From Acidobacteriota bacterium (GTDB taxonomy: Bacteria; Acidobacteriota; Vicinamibacteria; Vicinamibacterales; UBA2999), in assembly GCA_020851565.1 (NCBI GenBank), contig JADZCN010000140.1, positions 35,406 through 99,405 of the forward strand: a stretch of DNA of 64,000 bases. The letters run 5' to 3'. Below are positions 9,378-17,789 of the stretch, piece by piece. Both the position numbers and the translations under genes were made by a program. Every line of letters begins with the position of its first letter. The stretch's first letter is position 1. The notes beneath the pieces were generated by a model. That model was given only the letters and a program-made list of their open reading frames with translations, ran no database searches and was not told the origin of the DNA.

Positions 9378-9556
9378 AGAATCCTCCTCCTGTGTGGGCC
9401 CGGCAGGTGTGCCGGCCGAATTCCACGGTAGGGGAGGGCAGCGGTTCCAGCCATGCGCGCGCGTCCGGCCTTCGTTGCAGAGGCTCCGGCAGTCGGAGCA
9501 GATGTTCCGCCCGTCCGGGTGATCGATCCGGGCGTCCGGACGGAGAGGGGCGCCGC

Positions 9557-10525
9557 GTGACCGCGGATGTGCTCTCCGACGTGCTGCGCGCCGTGCGGCT
9601 CACCGGTGCGGTGTACTTCGACTACGAGCTGCGCTCGCCCTGGGTGGCCGAAGCGCCCCCGTCGCGGGAGATCGCGGCCGTCGTCATGCCGGGCGCCGAG
9701 CGTGTGATCGAGTACCACCTGATCGCCCGGGGCGCCTGCTGGGGGCACATGGTCGGCCGGGCGCCGACCCGGCTGCACGAGGGGGACCTGCTCCTGTTCC
9801 CCCAGGGAGACGCGCACGTGCTGTCGAGCGCGCCGGGCATGCGTGCGACACCAGACATCGCCGGGTACGCGCGCGGTTCGACGCCGCTGCCCCTGTTCTA
9901 CGAGCTCGGCGGCGGCGGGCCCGAGGAGGCTCGCATCATCTGCGGCTTCCTCGGCTGCGACGAGCGGCCGTTCAACCCCCTGCTCGATGCGCTGCCCCGA
10001 ATGTTGCACGTTCCGGCGGCGGTGTCAGAGGGCGCCAACGGTTTGATCGTCGGGCTGCTGCTGACCGCCGTGCGGGAAGCGCGGCACGCGCGTCCCGGCA
10101 GCGAGAACGTGCTCGCCCGGATGTCCGAGCTGATGTTCGTCGAGACCGTCCGCCGCTACCTCGAGACGTTGCCGGCCGACCAGACCGGGTGGCTCGCCGG
10201 CTTGCGGGATCCGATCGTCGGCCAGGCGCTGGCCGCCCTGCACGCCGCTCCTGCGGAAGCGTGGACCGTGGACAGCCTCGCACGCCACGTGGGCACGTCG
10301 CGGTCGGTGCTTGCCGAGCGCTTCGCGGCACTCGTCGGCCAGCCCCCGATTCAGTACCTCACGATGTGGCGGATGCAGGTCGCCTCGCGGCGGCTGCTCG
10401 ACGGGGGCACCGTCGCCGAGGCGGCCGCGGAAGCCGGATACGATTCGGAGCCCGCATTCAGCCGGGCGTTCAAGAAGGTGCTCGGGCAGGCGCCTGGCAT
10501 GTGGCGGCGCCGCGTGGCGCGCTGA
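9557..10525 (+). CDS. AraC-family transcriptional regulator
   Basis: The 322-residue protein has an N-terminal cupin-like sensor half (ARGACWGHMVGRAPTRLHEGDLLLFPQGDAHVL, the cupin_6/AraC_binding_2 pattern). Its C-terminal ~100 residues form a two-HTH DNA-binding domain (SLARHVGTSRSVLAERFAALVGQPPIQYLTMWRMQVASRRL, then VAEAAAEAGYDSEPAFSRAFKKVLGQAPGMWRR). GTG at 9557 is chosen because a GGAGAGGGG site lies just upstream and the sensor domain begins soon after. It diverges from the DinB-fusion gene and precedes the class V aminotransferase gene by 100 bp, so either could be a target. The ligand is unknown. Confidence 0.88.
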   Translation: MTADVLSDVLRAVRLTGAVYFDYELRSPWVAEAPPSREIAAVVMPGAERVIEYHLIARGACWGHMVGRAPTRLHEGDLLLFPQGDAHVLSSAPGMRATPDIAGYARGSTPLPLFYELGGGGPEEARIICGFLGCDERPFNPLLDALPRMLHVPAAVSEGANGLIVGLLLTAVREARHARPGSENVLARMSELMFVETVRRYLETLPADQTGWLAGLRDPIVGQALAALHAAPAEAWTVDSLARHVGTSRSVLAERFAALVGQPPIQYLTMWRMQVASRRLLDGGTVAEAAAEAGYDSEPAFSRAFKKVLGQAPGMWRRRVAR

Positions 10526-10533
10526 TGGCCCTG

Positions 10534-10610
10534 GGCTCGAGGGGGCCCTTCCGAGGGGGCCCTTCGGGTGGGCCCTTGGGGTCGGCCCTTCGGGTGGGGT
10601 CTTCGGTGGG
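10534..10610. repeat. Short GGCCCTTCGGG-type repeats between AraC and aminotransferase genes
   Basis: Units such as GGGCCCTTCCGAGG, GGGCCCTTCGGGTGG and GGCCCTTCGGGTGGGG repeat about four times in the 100-bp gap. Similar proline/glycine-coding repeats appear inside the genes at about 61.02-61.06 and 62.32-62.38 kb. Confidence 0.6.
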
Positions 10611-10626
10611 ATGGAGGATGTTGAAG

Positions 10627-11826
10627 ATGGAGCACTCTCGACGACTGTTCCTGCAGGCTCTGGCGGCGACGGCCGCGGTGCGTCCACTTGCCGCGCAGCC
10701 GGGTGACCCGCTGGGCGTACGGCCCGAGTTTCCGGCCGCCGCGGATCGGCTCTACCTGAACTCGGCCTACATCGCGCCCGTGCCGCGCGCGGTCGCGGCG
10801 GCCGGCCGCGCCTTCGTCGACGCGAAGATGGAGCGGCCCATCTCGCTCGGGGAGATGCAGCGCGCCGCGGACAGGGTCCGCGCCCAGTACGCGGCCCTCA
10901 TCGGCGCGTCGCCGGACGAGATCGCGTTCCTCTACTCCACCAGCGAGGGCGAGAACATCGTCGCGCGTGGCCTCGGGCTGAAGAAGGGCGACAACGTCGT
11001 CGTGGACGAGCTGCACTACAACACGACGTTCGTGCTCTACCGCGAGCTGGAGCGGACGCTCGGCATCGAGCTGCGGATCGTCAAGGCGCGGGACGGCGCC
11101 GTGGACGCGTCCGACTTCGCGCGCCACGTGGACCGCCGCACGCGGCTGGTGTCGGTGGCGTGGGTGTCGCACCAGAACGGGTTTCGGCACGACATGCGCC
11201 CCATCGCCGACCTCGCGCACGCGCACGGCGCGTTCTTCTACGTGGACGGCGTGCAGGCGGTGGGCATGTTCCCCATCGACATCGGCGCGGCCGGCGTGGA
11301 CTTCATGGCCGCGGGGACCTACAAGTGGCTGCTGGCGAGCTTCGGCGTGGCACCGTTCTTCATCCGGCGTGATTTGCTGGACCGCATCCCGCTGGACCGC
11401 TTCGGCGCCCTGCACGTCGAGCGGGAACTGGGAGACTTCCGTTACGAGATCTACCGCACCGCGAAGCGCTTCGACTACGCCACGCCGGCCTTCGGCCCCA
11501 TCTACCAGCTCGGGGCCGCGCTCGCATTCCTGGAGCGCGTGGGTGTCGCGGCCATTGAGACCCACACGGTGGCCCTGGCGGATCGCCTGAACCGCGGATT
11601 GCGCGACATGGGGGCGCGCGTCGTCACACCGCTCGGGAACCGGTCGTCGATCGTGTCGTTCAGCGTGGATCCCGCGCGCGACCCCGCCGGCTACTTCACC
11701 AAGGCAGGCGTGGACGTGAGCATCAGGGAGAGTGGGCGCCAGGTGCGCGTGTCCCCGGCGCTGTTCAACACCGTGGACGACATCGATCGGTTCCTGGCGC
11801 TGAGCCGGGACATCGTGCGCGGCTGA
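10627..11826 (+). CDS. Tat-exported class V aminotransferase-family PLP enzyme
   Basis: The 399-residue protein starts with a twin-arginine signal (SRRLFLQ at residues 4-10, then a short hydrophobic stretch ending AAQ), so a folded, cofactor-loaded enzyme is probably exported. The rest follows the class V aminotransferase/cysteine-desulfurase-like fold: TSEGENIVARGL, VVDELHYNTTF, VSWVSHQNG-type (VAWVSHQNGFRHD), FYVDGVQAVG, and the PLP-lysine context AAGTYKWLLASFG. ATG at 10627 has GGAGG 9 bp upstream; an ATG at 10618 abuts that site. Relatives include isopenicillin N epimerase-like proteins of unknown role. The substrate is not predictable. Confidence 0.85.
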   Translation: MEHSRRLFLQALAATAAVRPLAAQPGDPLGVRPEFPAAADRLYLNSAYIAPVPRAVAAAGRAFVDAKMERPISLGEMQRAADRVRAQYAALIGASPDEIAFLYSTSEGENIVARGLGLKKGDNVVVDELHYNTTFVLYRELERTLGIELRIVKARDGAVDASDFARHVDRRTRLVSVAWVSHQNGFRHDMRPIADLAHAHGAFFYVDGVQAVGMFPIDIGAAGVDFMAAGTYKWLLASFGVAPFFIRRDLLDRIPLDRFGALHVERELGDFRYEIYRTAKRFDYATPAFGPIYQLGAALAFLERVGVAAIETHTVALADRLNRGLRDMGARVVTPLGNRSSIVSFSVDPARDPAGYFTKAGVDVSIRESGRQVRVSPALFNTVDDIDRFLALSRDIVRG

Positions 11827-11850
11827 GGGGCTGCGACGTGCGAAGCGCGC

Positions 11851-11884
11851 GGAGGCGACCCTTCCTGGGTCGCCTCCGTTTGCC
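11851..11884. terminator. Bidirectional intrinsic terminator between convergent genes
   Basis: GGAGGCGACCC - TTCCT - GGGTCGCCTCC forms a perfect 11-bp stem (11851-11861 with 11867-11877), followed by GTTTG. It sits in the 58-bp gap between the convergent aminotransferase-like and NHL-repeat genes and can serve both. Confidence 0.85.
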
Positions 11885-14284
11885 CTATCTCAACCACAAC
11901 GGTGCCCCGTGGACCGTCGGATCGACGCCCGCGCGGAACCTGAGCTGGTACTGACCCGGCTGCAGGCCCCAGGTGACCAGCGGGAACACGTAGCTGCCTC
12001 GTCCCGGCCACGGCACGTAGTAGAACGCGTCGAAGGGCGGCAGCGGGCTCACCGGCCTCGTCACCTCGCCGGTCGCCACGTTGACCAGCTCGATCGCCCG
12101 CAGCGCCACCCTCGACGACGACACGTTGTTGCCGTTGGCGTCGCAGAGGCCGAGCCAGACTGGGGCGACCGGTCCGATCCGAATCGGGGAGGACGGATCG
12201 TAGTGCAGGCACACGGCATAGGACACGCTGTAGGTGACGCTGGCCGACGACCGGTTGCCCACCCGATCCGCGGCGTTCACCTCGAAGCGGTGCGTGCCGA
12301 CCTGCGGGACCATCATCGATCCGTGTCCCTCCGTTCCCGCGCACGACGCGACCAGCGACCCATCGTCCGAGCAGTAGTACTGCGCGTACAGCGCTTCTCG
12401 CAGGACGTAGTTCCTGGGCTGTGGCGAGACGAGGGAAATGGTGGGCGCCTTCTTGTCGACCCTGATTGGCGCGACAGGACCCGCCTGCGTCGCGTTGCCG
12501 GCGCGGTCGATCACCGTCACGATGCCCGTGGCCGCCGCACTGGTTTCGGTGCCCGCCGGGACGCTCGTCGAGAGAGCGAAGCCGGACCCGGGGAAGGCGA
12601 TGCCGGACGCCGCATCCGTGGCCGTGCACGGGATGCTCACATCCGTGGCGTGCCAGAGGCCGTCGGGTGTTCCGCACGACACGGCCGGCGGTGTGCGGTC
12701 GATCCGGACCGTCGCGGTGACGGCAGCGCTCAACCCCTCGCCGTTGGTCGCCGTGCACGTGAACGTGAGGTCGGTGGGATCCGCCGCGAGCTGGCGGGTC
12801 TCGCACCCCGACGTCGAGGCGATGCCGGATTCCGGGTCCGATGCGGTCCACGTGAGCTGAACGGGCGTGTTGTTCCACCCGGCGGCGTTCGGCGGCGGAT
12901 CGATCGCATACGTCACCAGCGGCGGCGTCGTGTCGTCGCCGCTTCCCCCGTCGTCATCGTCGTCCACGATGGTGCCGGTCGCCTCGTCATCGGCGAGCGT
13001 CGCGCCGTCGGGATTCGAGAGGAGTATCGTGAACGTCTCGTCGGGCTCCTGCACCGTGTCGCCCTCCACGAGCACCGTGACCGTGGAGGTCGTCTCACCC
13101 GGGGCGAAGGTCAGCGTGCCGCTGGCGGATCGATAGTCGGCATCTGCCTGCGCGCTGTCCTCGACGGTGGTGAAGTCCACCGAGACGATACTGCTGCTCG
13201 GGGCCGAGAGCGAGACCGTGAACACAGCCTCGACCACGCCGGCATCTCCCTCCAGGACCGACTGGTCCGCGATGGCGATGGTGCGATTGTCCCAGAACAC
13301 CTGGATGCGGTGATTGTCGGTGTCGGCGACGTAGAGGCGCCCGGACGCATCGATTGCCAGACCTTGCGGCCCCACCTCATCGCCGAACTGCCCCTGGGCG
13401 GTGCCGGGCCCGCCGAACTTCCAGAGGAAGCGCCCGTCGGGGCCGAACTTCTGGATACGGTGGTTGATGCTGTCGGCCACGTAGATGTTCCCGAGCGCGT
13501 CCACCTCGAGCGCGCCCGCGCCGCTGCCCAGCTCACCGTCGCCAGGCGCGATGGCGCCCTCCTGGTCCGTCGAGCAGCCGAACCCGGTATCCATGTAGCA
13601 GCCGGTGCTCGAGAATTGGCGGACGAGGTCTCCCTCGGCATCGAACACGTCGATCGTGCCGTTGTCCTTCTCGAACATCACGATGTCGCCGTTCCCCGCG
13701 ATGGCCAGCGCCTCCGGCAGAATGCCTCCGAGCGCGAAGGCCTCGATCAACGTCCCGTTCGCGCTGAACTTCTGAAGCTGGAACACGCTCCCCACGTAGA
13801 CGTTGCCGTCGCCATCGAGCGCCAGGGACATGACGCGGTTGAAGAACTGACCGGGTTCCTGTCCCGGTGCTCCGAAGCTGAGCTCATGGACCCCTGAAGG
13901 GCTGAACTTCTGGACACGGAGGTTGCCGCTGTCGGCCACGTAGATGCTGCCGTCGGCCGCGACGGCGATGTCGGTGGGCTGGTCGAACTGGCCCGGTAGC
14001 GAGCCGTACGAGCCGAAGGCGAGCAGTGGCGCGCCCGAGGGTTCGAACACCTGCACCCGGGAGTTGCCGGCATCGATCACGTAGATATTGCCGGCGGTGT
14101 CGACGTCCATACGGCCCGGCCACTGGAACTCGCCCACATCGGTGCCGGGGGTGCCGAACACGAGACCCGGGAGCCGGGCCTGGGCCGCCGGCTGAGCTCC
14201 ACTCAGGATGGCGATGGCGGCCGCTGCCGCCAGGGCGGAGACGCGCGTGAGGGACCTGCGGAGTGTTGCGATTGCTGCGCGCAT
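11885..14284 (-). CDS. Secreted NHL-repeat beta-propeller protein with Calx-beta and Ig-like domains
   Basis: After a signal peptide (about residues 1-35, ending QPAAQA), an NHL propeller occupies roughly residues 40-340, with blades of the type GNIYVIDAGNSRVQVFEPSG, GSIYVADSGNLRVQKFSPSG and GNIYVADSINHRIQKFGPDG. A Calx-beta domain follows (about 345-450; SVLEGDAGVVEAVFTVSLS ... DETFTILLSNPDGATLADDEATGTIVDDDDD). Ig-like segments come next (TPPLVTYAIDPPPN; TPPAVSCGTPDG; KAPTISLVSPQP), then a ~120-residue C-terminal domain. The DDDDDGG stretch may bind calcium. ATG 14284 is chosen because AAGAGGA lies about 7 bp upstream; a TTG at 14305 would precede it. A role in extracellular binding or surface interaction is inferred. 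Confidence 0.85.
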   Translation of the reverse strand: MRAAIATLRRSLTRVSALAAAAAIAILSGAQPAAQARLPGLVFGTPGTDVGEFQWPGRMDVDTAGNIYVIDAGNSRVQVFEPSGAPLLAFGSYGSLPGQFDQPTDIAVAADGSIYVADSGNLRVQKFSPSGVHELSFGAPGQEPGQFFNRVMSLALDGDGNVYVGSVFQLQKFSANGTLIEAFALGGILPEALAIAGNGDIVMFEKDNGTIDVFDAEGDLVRQFSSTGCYMDTGFGCSTDQEGAIAPGDGELGSGAGALEVDALGNIYVADSINHRIQKFGPDGRFLWKFGGPGTAQGQFGDEVGPQGLAIDASGRLYVADTDNHRIQVFWDNRTIAIADQSVLEGDAGVVEAVFTVSLSAPSSSIVSVDFTTVEDSAQADADYRSASGTLTFAPGETTSTVTVLVEGDTVQEPDETFTILLSNPDGATLADDEATGTIVDDDDDGGSGDDTTPPLVTYAIDPPPNAAGWNNTPVQLTWTASDPESGIASTSGCETRQLAADPTDLTFTCTATNGEGLSAAVTATVRIDRTPPAVSCGTPDGLWHATDVSIPCTATDAASGIAFPGSGFALSTSVPAGTETSAAATGIVTVIDRAGNATQAGPVAPIRVDKKAPTISLVSPQPRNYVLREALYAQYYCSDDGSLVASCAGTEGHGSMMVPQVGTHRFEVNAADRVGNRSSASVTYSVSYAVCLHYDPSSPIRIGPVAPVWLGLCDANGNNVSSSRVALRAIELVNVATGEVTRPVSPLPPFDAFYYVPWPGRGSYVFPLVTWGLQPGQYQLRFRAGVDPTVHGAPLWLR

Positions 14285-14423
14285 GATTCGTGTCCTCTTG
14301 AACAAGAGCCGGCGATCCGGCGTTCACATTCCTGCTGACACTCCTGACGCGACAACCGAAGGACATCGGGCTCACGCCCGCGCGGGAGGCTGGGGACCGG
14401 CGGTGAGGACGGGAGGCGGCGGG

Positions 14424-14470
14424 GGCTTGAAGGCGGAAGGCGGAAGGCGGAACGGTAAGGTTTCTGAATT
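14424..14470. repeat. GAAGGCG heptamer tandem repeat
   Basis: GAAGGCG units repeat in tandem (TGAAGGCGGAAGGCGGAAGG), followed by a TTCTGAATTCTGC segment, just downstream of the Ser/Thr kinase gene. The same family appears at 56722-56738 and 60508-60545. Confidence 0.65.
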
Positions 14471-14478
14471 CTGCTTTC

Positions 14479-16977
14479 CTACTTCTGAATGTTCGACAGG
14501 CGCTGGACTCGGGCGAGCATCCGCTGCAGGTCCTCTTCGGCCGGCGGGAGACTGCCAGGGCGCTGGTCGACGCGCCATCGGCTTCGGAGGGCGACGAGAT
14601 CGTCGAGCATTCGCGTGACACGCGCGGTCACGAGCCGGCGGACGACGCCGGTCGCCGGACGCGACTCCAGGAGGGTGACCAGGGCGCCGGCCGCCTCGAA
14701 CAGCGCGTCGGCGTAGTCCGACGATTGACGATCCCGCTCGGGGTGGTCCAGCGAGCGCTGCCGGTAAACGGCCAGCGCTCGCTCATGTGACGCGAGGGCT
14801 GCTTCCAGGTCGCCGCCCTCTCCCTCGACCCAGGCCATGCGCTGATGGCCGTATGCGACGGCCACGGTCGCGCGGTCGTTCTCCGGATCGGCGTCCGCGA
14901 CGGCCTGGCGCAGTTCGATGGCCCGCTGGTACTGTTCACGTGCGCCACCGATGTCGCCCGCGCTCAACAGCGCGGCGCCGAGGGCCCCGTGGGAGAACGA
15001 CAGATCGAGGCGAGCATCGGCCGAGCCCTGCAGACGCTCGGCGCGCTCGCGGTCGAGCGACAGGGCGCGCCGGTACGCGGCGATGGCCTCGTCTGGTCGC
15101 TCGAGCATCTCGAGTGTTGTCCCCAGCTGCTGGAGTGCGAGCGCCAGATTACGGCCGGCGTTCGGGTTCTCGGGTGCCAGGCCGAGCGCGGCTTCAGCGG
15201 CCTCCGCGGCGCGAACGAACGCCTCGTGTGCGTCCGTGTACTGCCGGGCACCGATATGCTGGCGGCCGAGGTCGAACCACACGCGCACGGCCGTGGAGAG
15301 TACGTCAGGGGTGGTCTGCTCCGCCCGCGGAATCGCCTCGAGCATCGCAGCGGCCTGACGGGTGCGCGCCCGACGCTCCTCGATGTTCGACTCCAGATTC
15401 GACAGCGTGACGTAGGCGTTGGCGAGTGCCAGCCGGTCGCGCGTCTCTCCGAAGCGCGCGGCGAGCGGCTCCAGCAGCGCGACGGCCTTCCGGCTGCTCG
15501 TCACCGCGGCGTTCACGTCGCCCACGTTCGACGCCCCGCGCGACCCCTGCACTTCCGCCAGCCGCCGGTAGCCGGCGGCCAGCTCCCGCTGAAGGTCCGT
15601 GCGGTCGCCGGCCTCGCGCGACAGCGTGTCCAGGTACTCCGTGGCGCGCCGCAGGAGGAGCTCTCGTGCGGGTGTCGAGCCCGCCAGCACCGCCACCGCA
15701 TCGTGCAACTCCCCGAGGACCGACCCGGCGAGGGTCCGCACGGCGTTGAACTGGCGGCCGGCCCGATCCCGCTCGCGCGCGGCCACGCGCGCCTGCCAGA
15801 AGGTCGCCGCACTGCCGCCCGCGATGGCCAGCGTGACGAGCGCCGCCGCGGCCAGGCCGAGGCGATGACGCGCCGCGAACTTGCGCGTCCGGTACGCCCG
15901 GCTGTCGGGCGCGGCGAGCACGGGGCGGGATTCCAGGTAGCGCTGCAGATCGTCGGACAGTTGGTCGGCGCCGCTGTAGCGCCGCTCCGGGTCCTTGCGC
16001 ATCGCCTTGAGGATGATGCGATCGACGTCGGCGTCGATCGTGCCGGGCGGAGCCGGCTCCTGCACGCAGACGGCCTCGATCACCTCCGCGTCGGAGCCCG
16101 TCGTGAGGCGGTACGGGCTTCGCCCGGTGGCCAGGCGATACAGCAGCACGCCGAGCGCGTAGACGTCCGTGGCCGTGGTGATCGGTTCGCCGCGCAGCTG
16201 CTCGGGGCTGGCGCTCTCCGGCGTGATCATCCGCACGAGCGTCGGCTCGGCCGCCGAGTCCTGCTGGAGCACCTTGGCGATGCCGAAGTCCAGCAGCTTC
16301 GGGACGCCGTCGACGGTCACCAGGATGTTCGACGCCTTGATGTCGCGGTGCACGACCAGATGCTGGTGCGCGTAGTCCACCGCCAGGCACACGAGGCGGA
16401 AGAGGTGGATGCGTCGGCGGAGATCGAGCGCGTGCTGCTCGCAGTAGAGGTCGATGGGCAGCCCCTCGACGTACTCCATGACGACGTACGGCAGGCCGCG
16501 GGGCGTGGCGCCGCCGTCGATCAGCCGCGCGATGTGCGGGTGCTCCAATGTCGCCAGGATGCGCCGCTCGTCGCGAAGGCGCCTCACGAGCAGGTCGTCG
16601 GCATTCCCGCCGCGCACGATCTTCACGGCGGCGCGCTGCGAGAACTCCGCGTCGCTCCGCTCGGCCAGGTACACCGTTCCCATGCCGCCCTGGCCGATCT
16701 CGCGAACCAGCGTCCACGGTCCCAGCCGCTCGCCAATCGGGACCGATCGGTAGTCGTCGATCACTCGGGACATCCGCGCGACACTCGCGGGGTCGAACAC
16801 CGGCGTGTCGAGACCGTCGCCGGCGCCCTCCATCGCACCGAGCAGCGACAGCGCCTCGTGCCGGAGCGCGTCATCGCCTTCGCACCGCGCCGCCACATAG
16901 TCGGCCCGGTCCGCTGGCGGGCGCTCCCAGGCGTCGGCGGCAATGGCCTTGACGCGTCTCCAGAGCTCGGGATCCAT
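14479..16977 (-). CDS. Membrane-anchored Ser/Thr protein kinase with TPR-like C-terminus
   Basis: Residues ~88-350 form a complete Hanks-type kinase: glycine loop IGQGGMGTVY (94-103), catalytic Lys in AAVKIV (119), HRDIKASN catalytic loop, DFGIAK, and the activation segment leading to SPEQLRGEPI. One transmembrane helix near residues 373-395 (LGLAAAALVTLAIAGGSAATFW) separates it from a helical, TPR-type region (for example LALALQQLGTTLEMLERPDEAIAAYRRALSLDRE) that would face the periplasm. An N-terminal ~80-residue helical part is typical of acidobacterial kinases of this class. It lies 45 bp downstream of the ECF sigma gene on the same strand, so the pair is probably an operon in which the kinase controls or reports to the sigma factor. 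Confidence 0.92.
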   Translation of the reverse strand: MDPELWRRVKAIAADAWERPPADRADYVAARCEGDDALRHEALSLLGAMEGAGDGLDTPVFDPASVARMSRVIDDYRSVPIGERLGPWTLVREIGQGGMGTVYLAERSDAEFSQRAAVKIVRGGNADDLLVRRLRDERRILATLEHPHIARLIDGGATPRGLPYVVMEYVEGLPIDLYCEQHALDLRRRIHLFRLVCLAVDYAHQHLVVHRDIKASNILVTVDGVPKLLDFGIAKVLQQDSAAEPTLVRMITPESASPEQLRGEPITTATDVYALGVLLYRLATGRSPYRLTTGSDAEVIEAVCVQEPAPPGTIDADVDRIILKAMRKDPERRYSGADQLSDDLQRYLESRPVLAAPDSRAYRTRKFAARHRLGLAAAALVTLAIAGGSAATFWQARVAARERDRAGRQFNAVRTLAGSVLGELHDAVAVLAGSTPARELLLRRATEYLDTLSREAGDRTDLQRELAAGYRRLAEVQGSRGASNVGDVNAAVTSSRKAVALLEPLAARFGETRDRLALANAYVTLSNLESNIEERRARTRQAAAMLEAIPRAEQTTPDVLSTAVRVWFDLGRQHIGARQYTDAHEAFVRAAEAAEAALGLAPENPNAGRNLALALQQLGTTLEMLERPDEAIAAYRRALSLDRERAERLQGSADARLDLSFSHGALGAALLSAGDIGGAREQYQRAIELRQAVADADPENDRATVAVAYGHQRMAWVEGEGGDLEAALASHERALAVYRQRSLDHPERDRQSSDYADALFEAAGALVTLLESRPATGVVRRLVTARVTRMLDDLVALRSRWRVDQRPGSLPPAEEDLQRMLARVQRLSNIQK

Positions 16978-17022
16978 CGGAAGGTGTCAGGACGCGGGTG
17001 GGCGGGCTGCGGATCCCGCGCG

Positions 17023-17628
17023 TCAGGCCTCCGGTGCCGCCTGGCCCTCGGTCAGGGCCCGGTGCAACCAGCCCTTGGCGACGGCCCATTCCCGTTTGAC
17101 CGTCGCGGGTGACGTGCGCATCACCATGGCCGTTTCCTCGACGGTCAGACCGCCGAAGAAGCGCAGCTCCACGAGCCTGGCCTGATCGGGATCGAGCTGC
17201 TCCAACCCCGTCAGCGCGCGATCGAGATCGAGCAGGTCGATCGTGCTGACCGGTGCGTCGGACGCAGGCATCGACAGCTCGTCGAGGGTCACACGGGCGC
17301 TCGCGCCGCCCCGCTTGGCCCTGCGCGCGCCTCTTGCTTCGTCGAGCAGAACCCGCCGCATGATCCTCGAGGCGATGGCGAAGAAGTGCGCGCGGTTCTC
17401 CCAGCTGCTGCCGCGCTGGCCAAGGAGCTTCAGGTACGCCTCGTGGACCAGCGCCGTCGTCCGCAGCGCGCCCTGGCGCCATTCCCGGCGGGCGTGGCTC
17501 GAGGCAATGGCACGCAGTTCCTGGTAGACGAGGGGTATGAGGCGATCGAGCGCGTCCCGATTGCCAACCTGCCAGTCATGGAGCAGGCGAGTGATCTCTG
17601 CCGGAGAGCTGGGGTGGCACTCGGTCAC
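17023..17628 (-). CDS. ECF-type RNA polymerase sigma factor
   Basis: The 201-residue protein has sigma region 2 (ALDRLIPLVYQELRAIASSHARRE ... AYLKLLGQRGSSWENRAHFFAIASRIMRRVLLDEAR) and region 4 (LEQLDPDQARLVELRFFGGLTVEETAMVMRTSPATVKREWAVAKGWLHR). This is the layout of kinase-linked ECF sigma factors in Acidobacteriota and Planctomycetota. It starts with GTG at 17628. The downstream Ser/Thr kinase gene begins 45 bp after it. The absence of an obvious anti-sigma gene suggests control by phosphorylation rather than by a classical anti-sigma factor; this is inference. Confidence 0.92.
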   Translation of the reverse strand: MTECHPSSPAEITRLLHDWQVGNRDALDRLIPLVYQELRAIASSHARREWRQGALRTTALVHEAYLKLLGQRGSSWENRAHFFAIASRIMRRVLLDEARGARRAKRGGASARVTLDELSMPASDAPVSTIDLLDLDRALTGLEQLDPDQARLVELRFFGGLTVEETAMVMRTSPATVKREWAVAKGWLHRALTEGQAAPEA

Positions 17629-17789
17629 GGCGAGGCTCCGCGTGAGGCGGCGATTCTGTCATGGCGGCGCGCATGCGTCAACGTGCGGGCTCGCGCTGAC
17701 GTCCTCGCGCCTGACGCTGCTGCACCGGTGACGTCGCGCGCCGCGGAGCCGACGCTTCGGCCGGCGGGGGCTCGTGCGGGGCTGACGGA

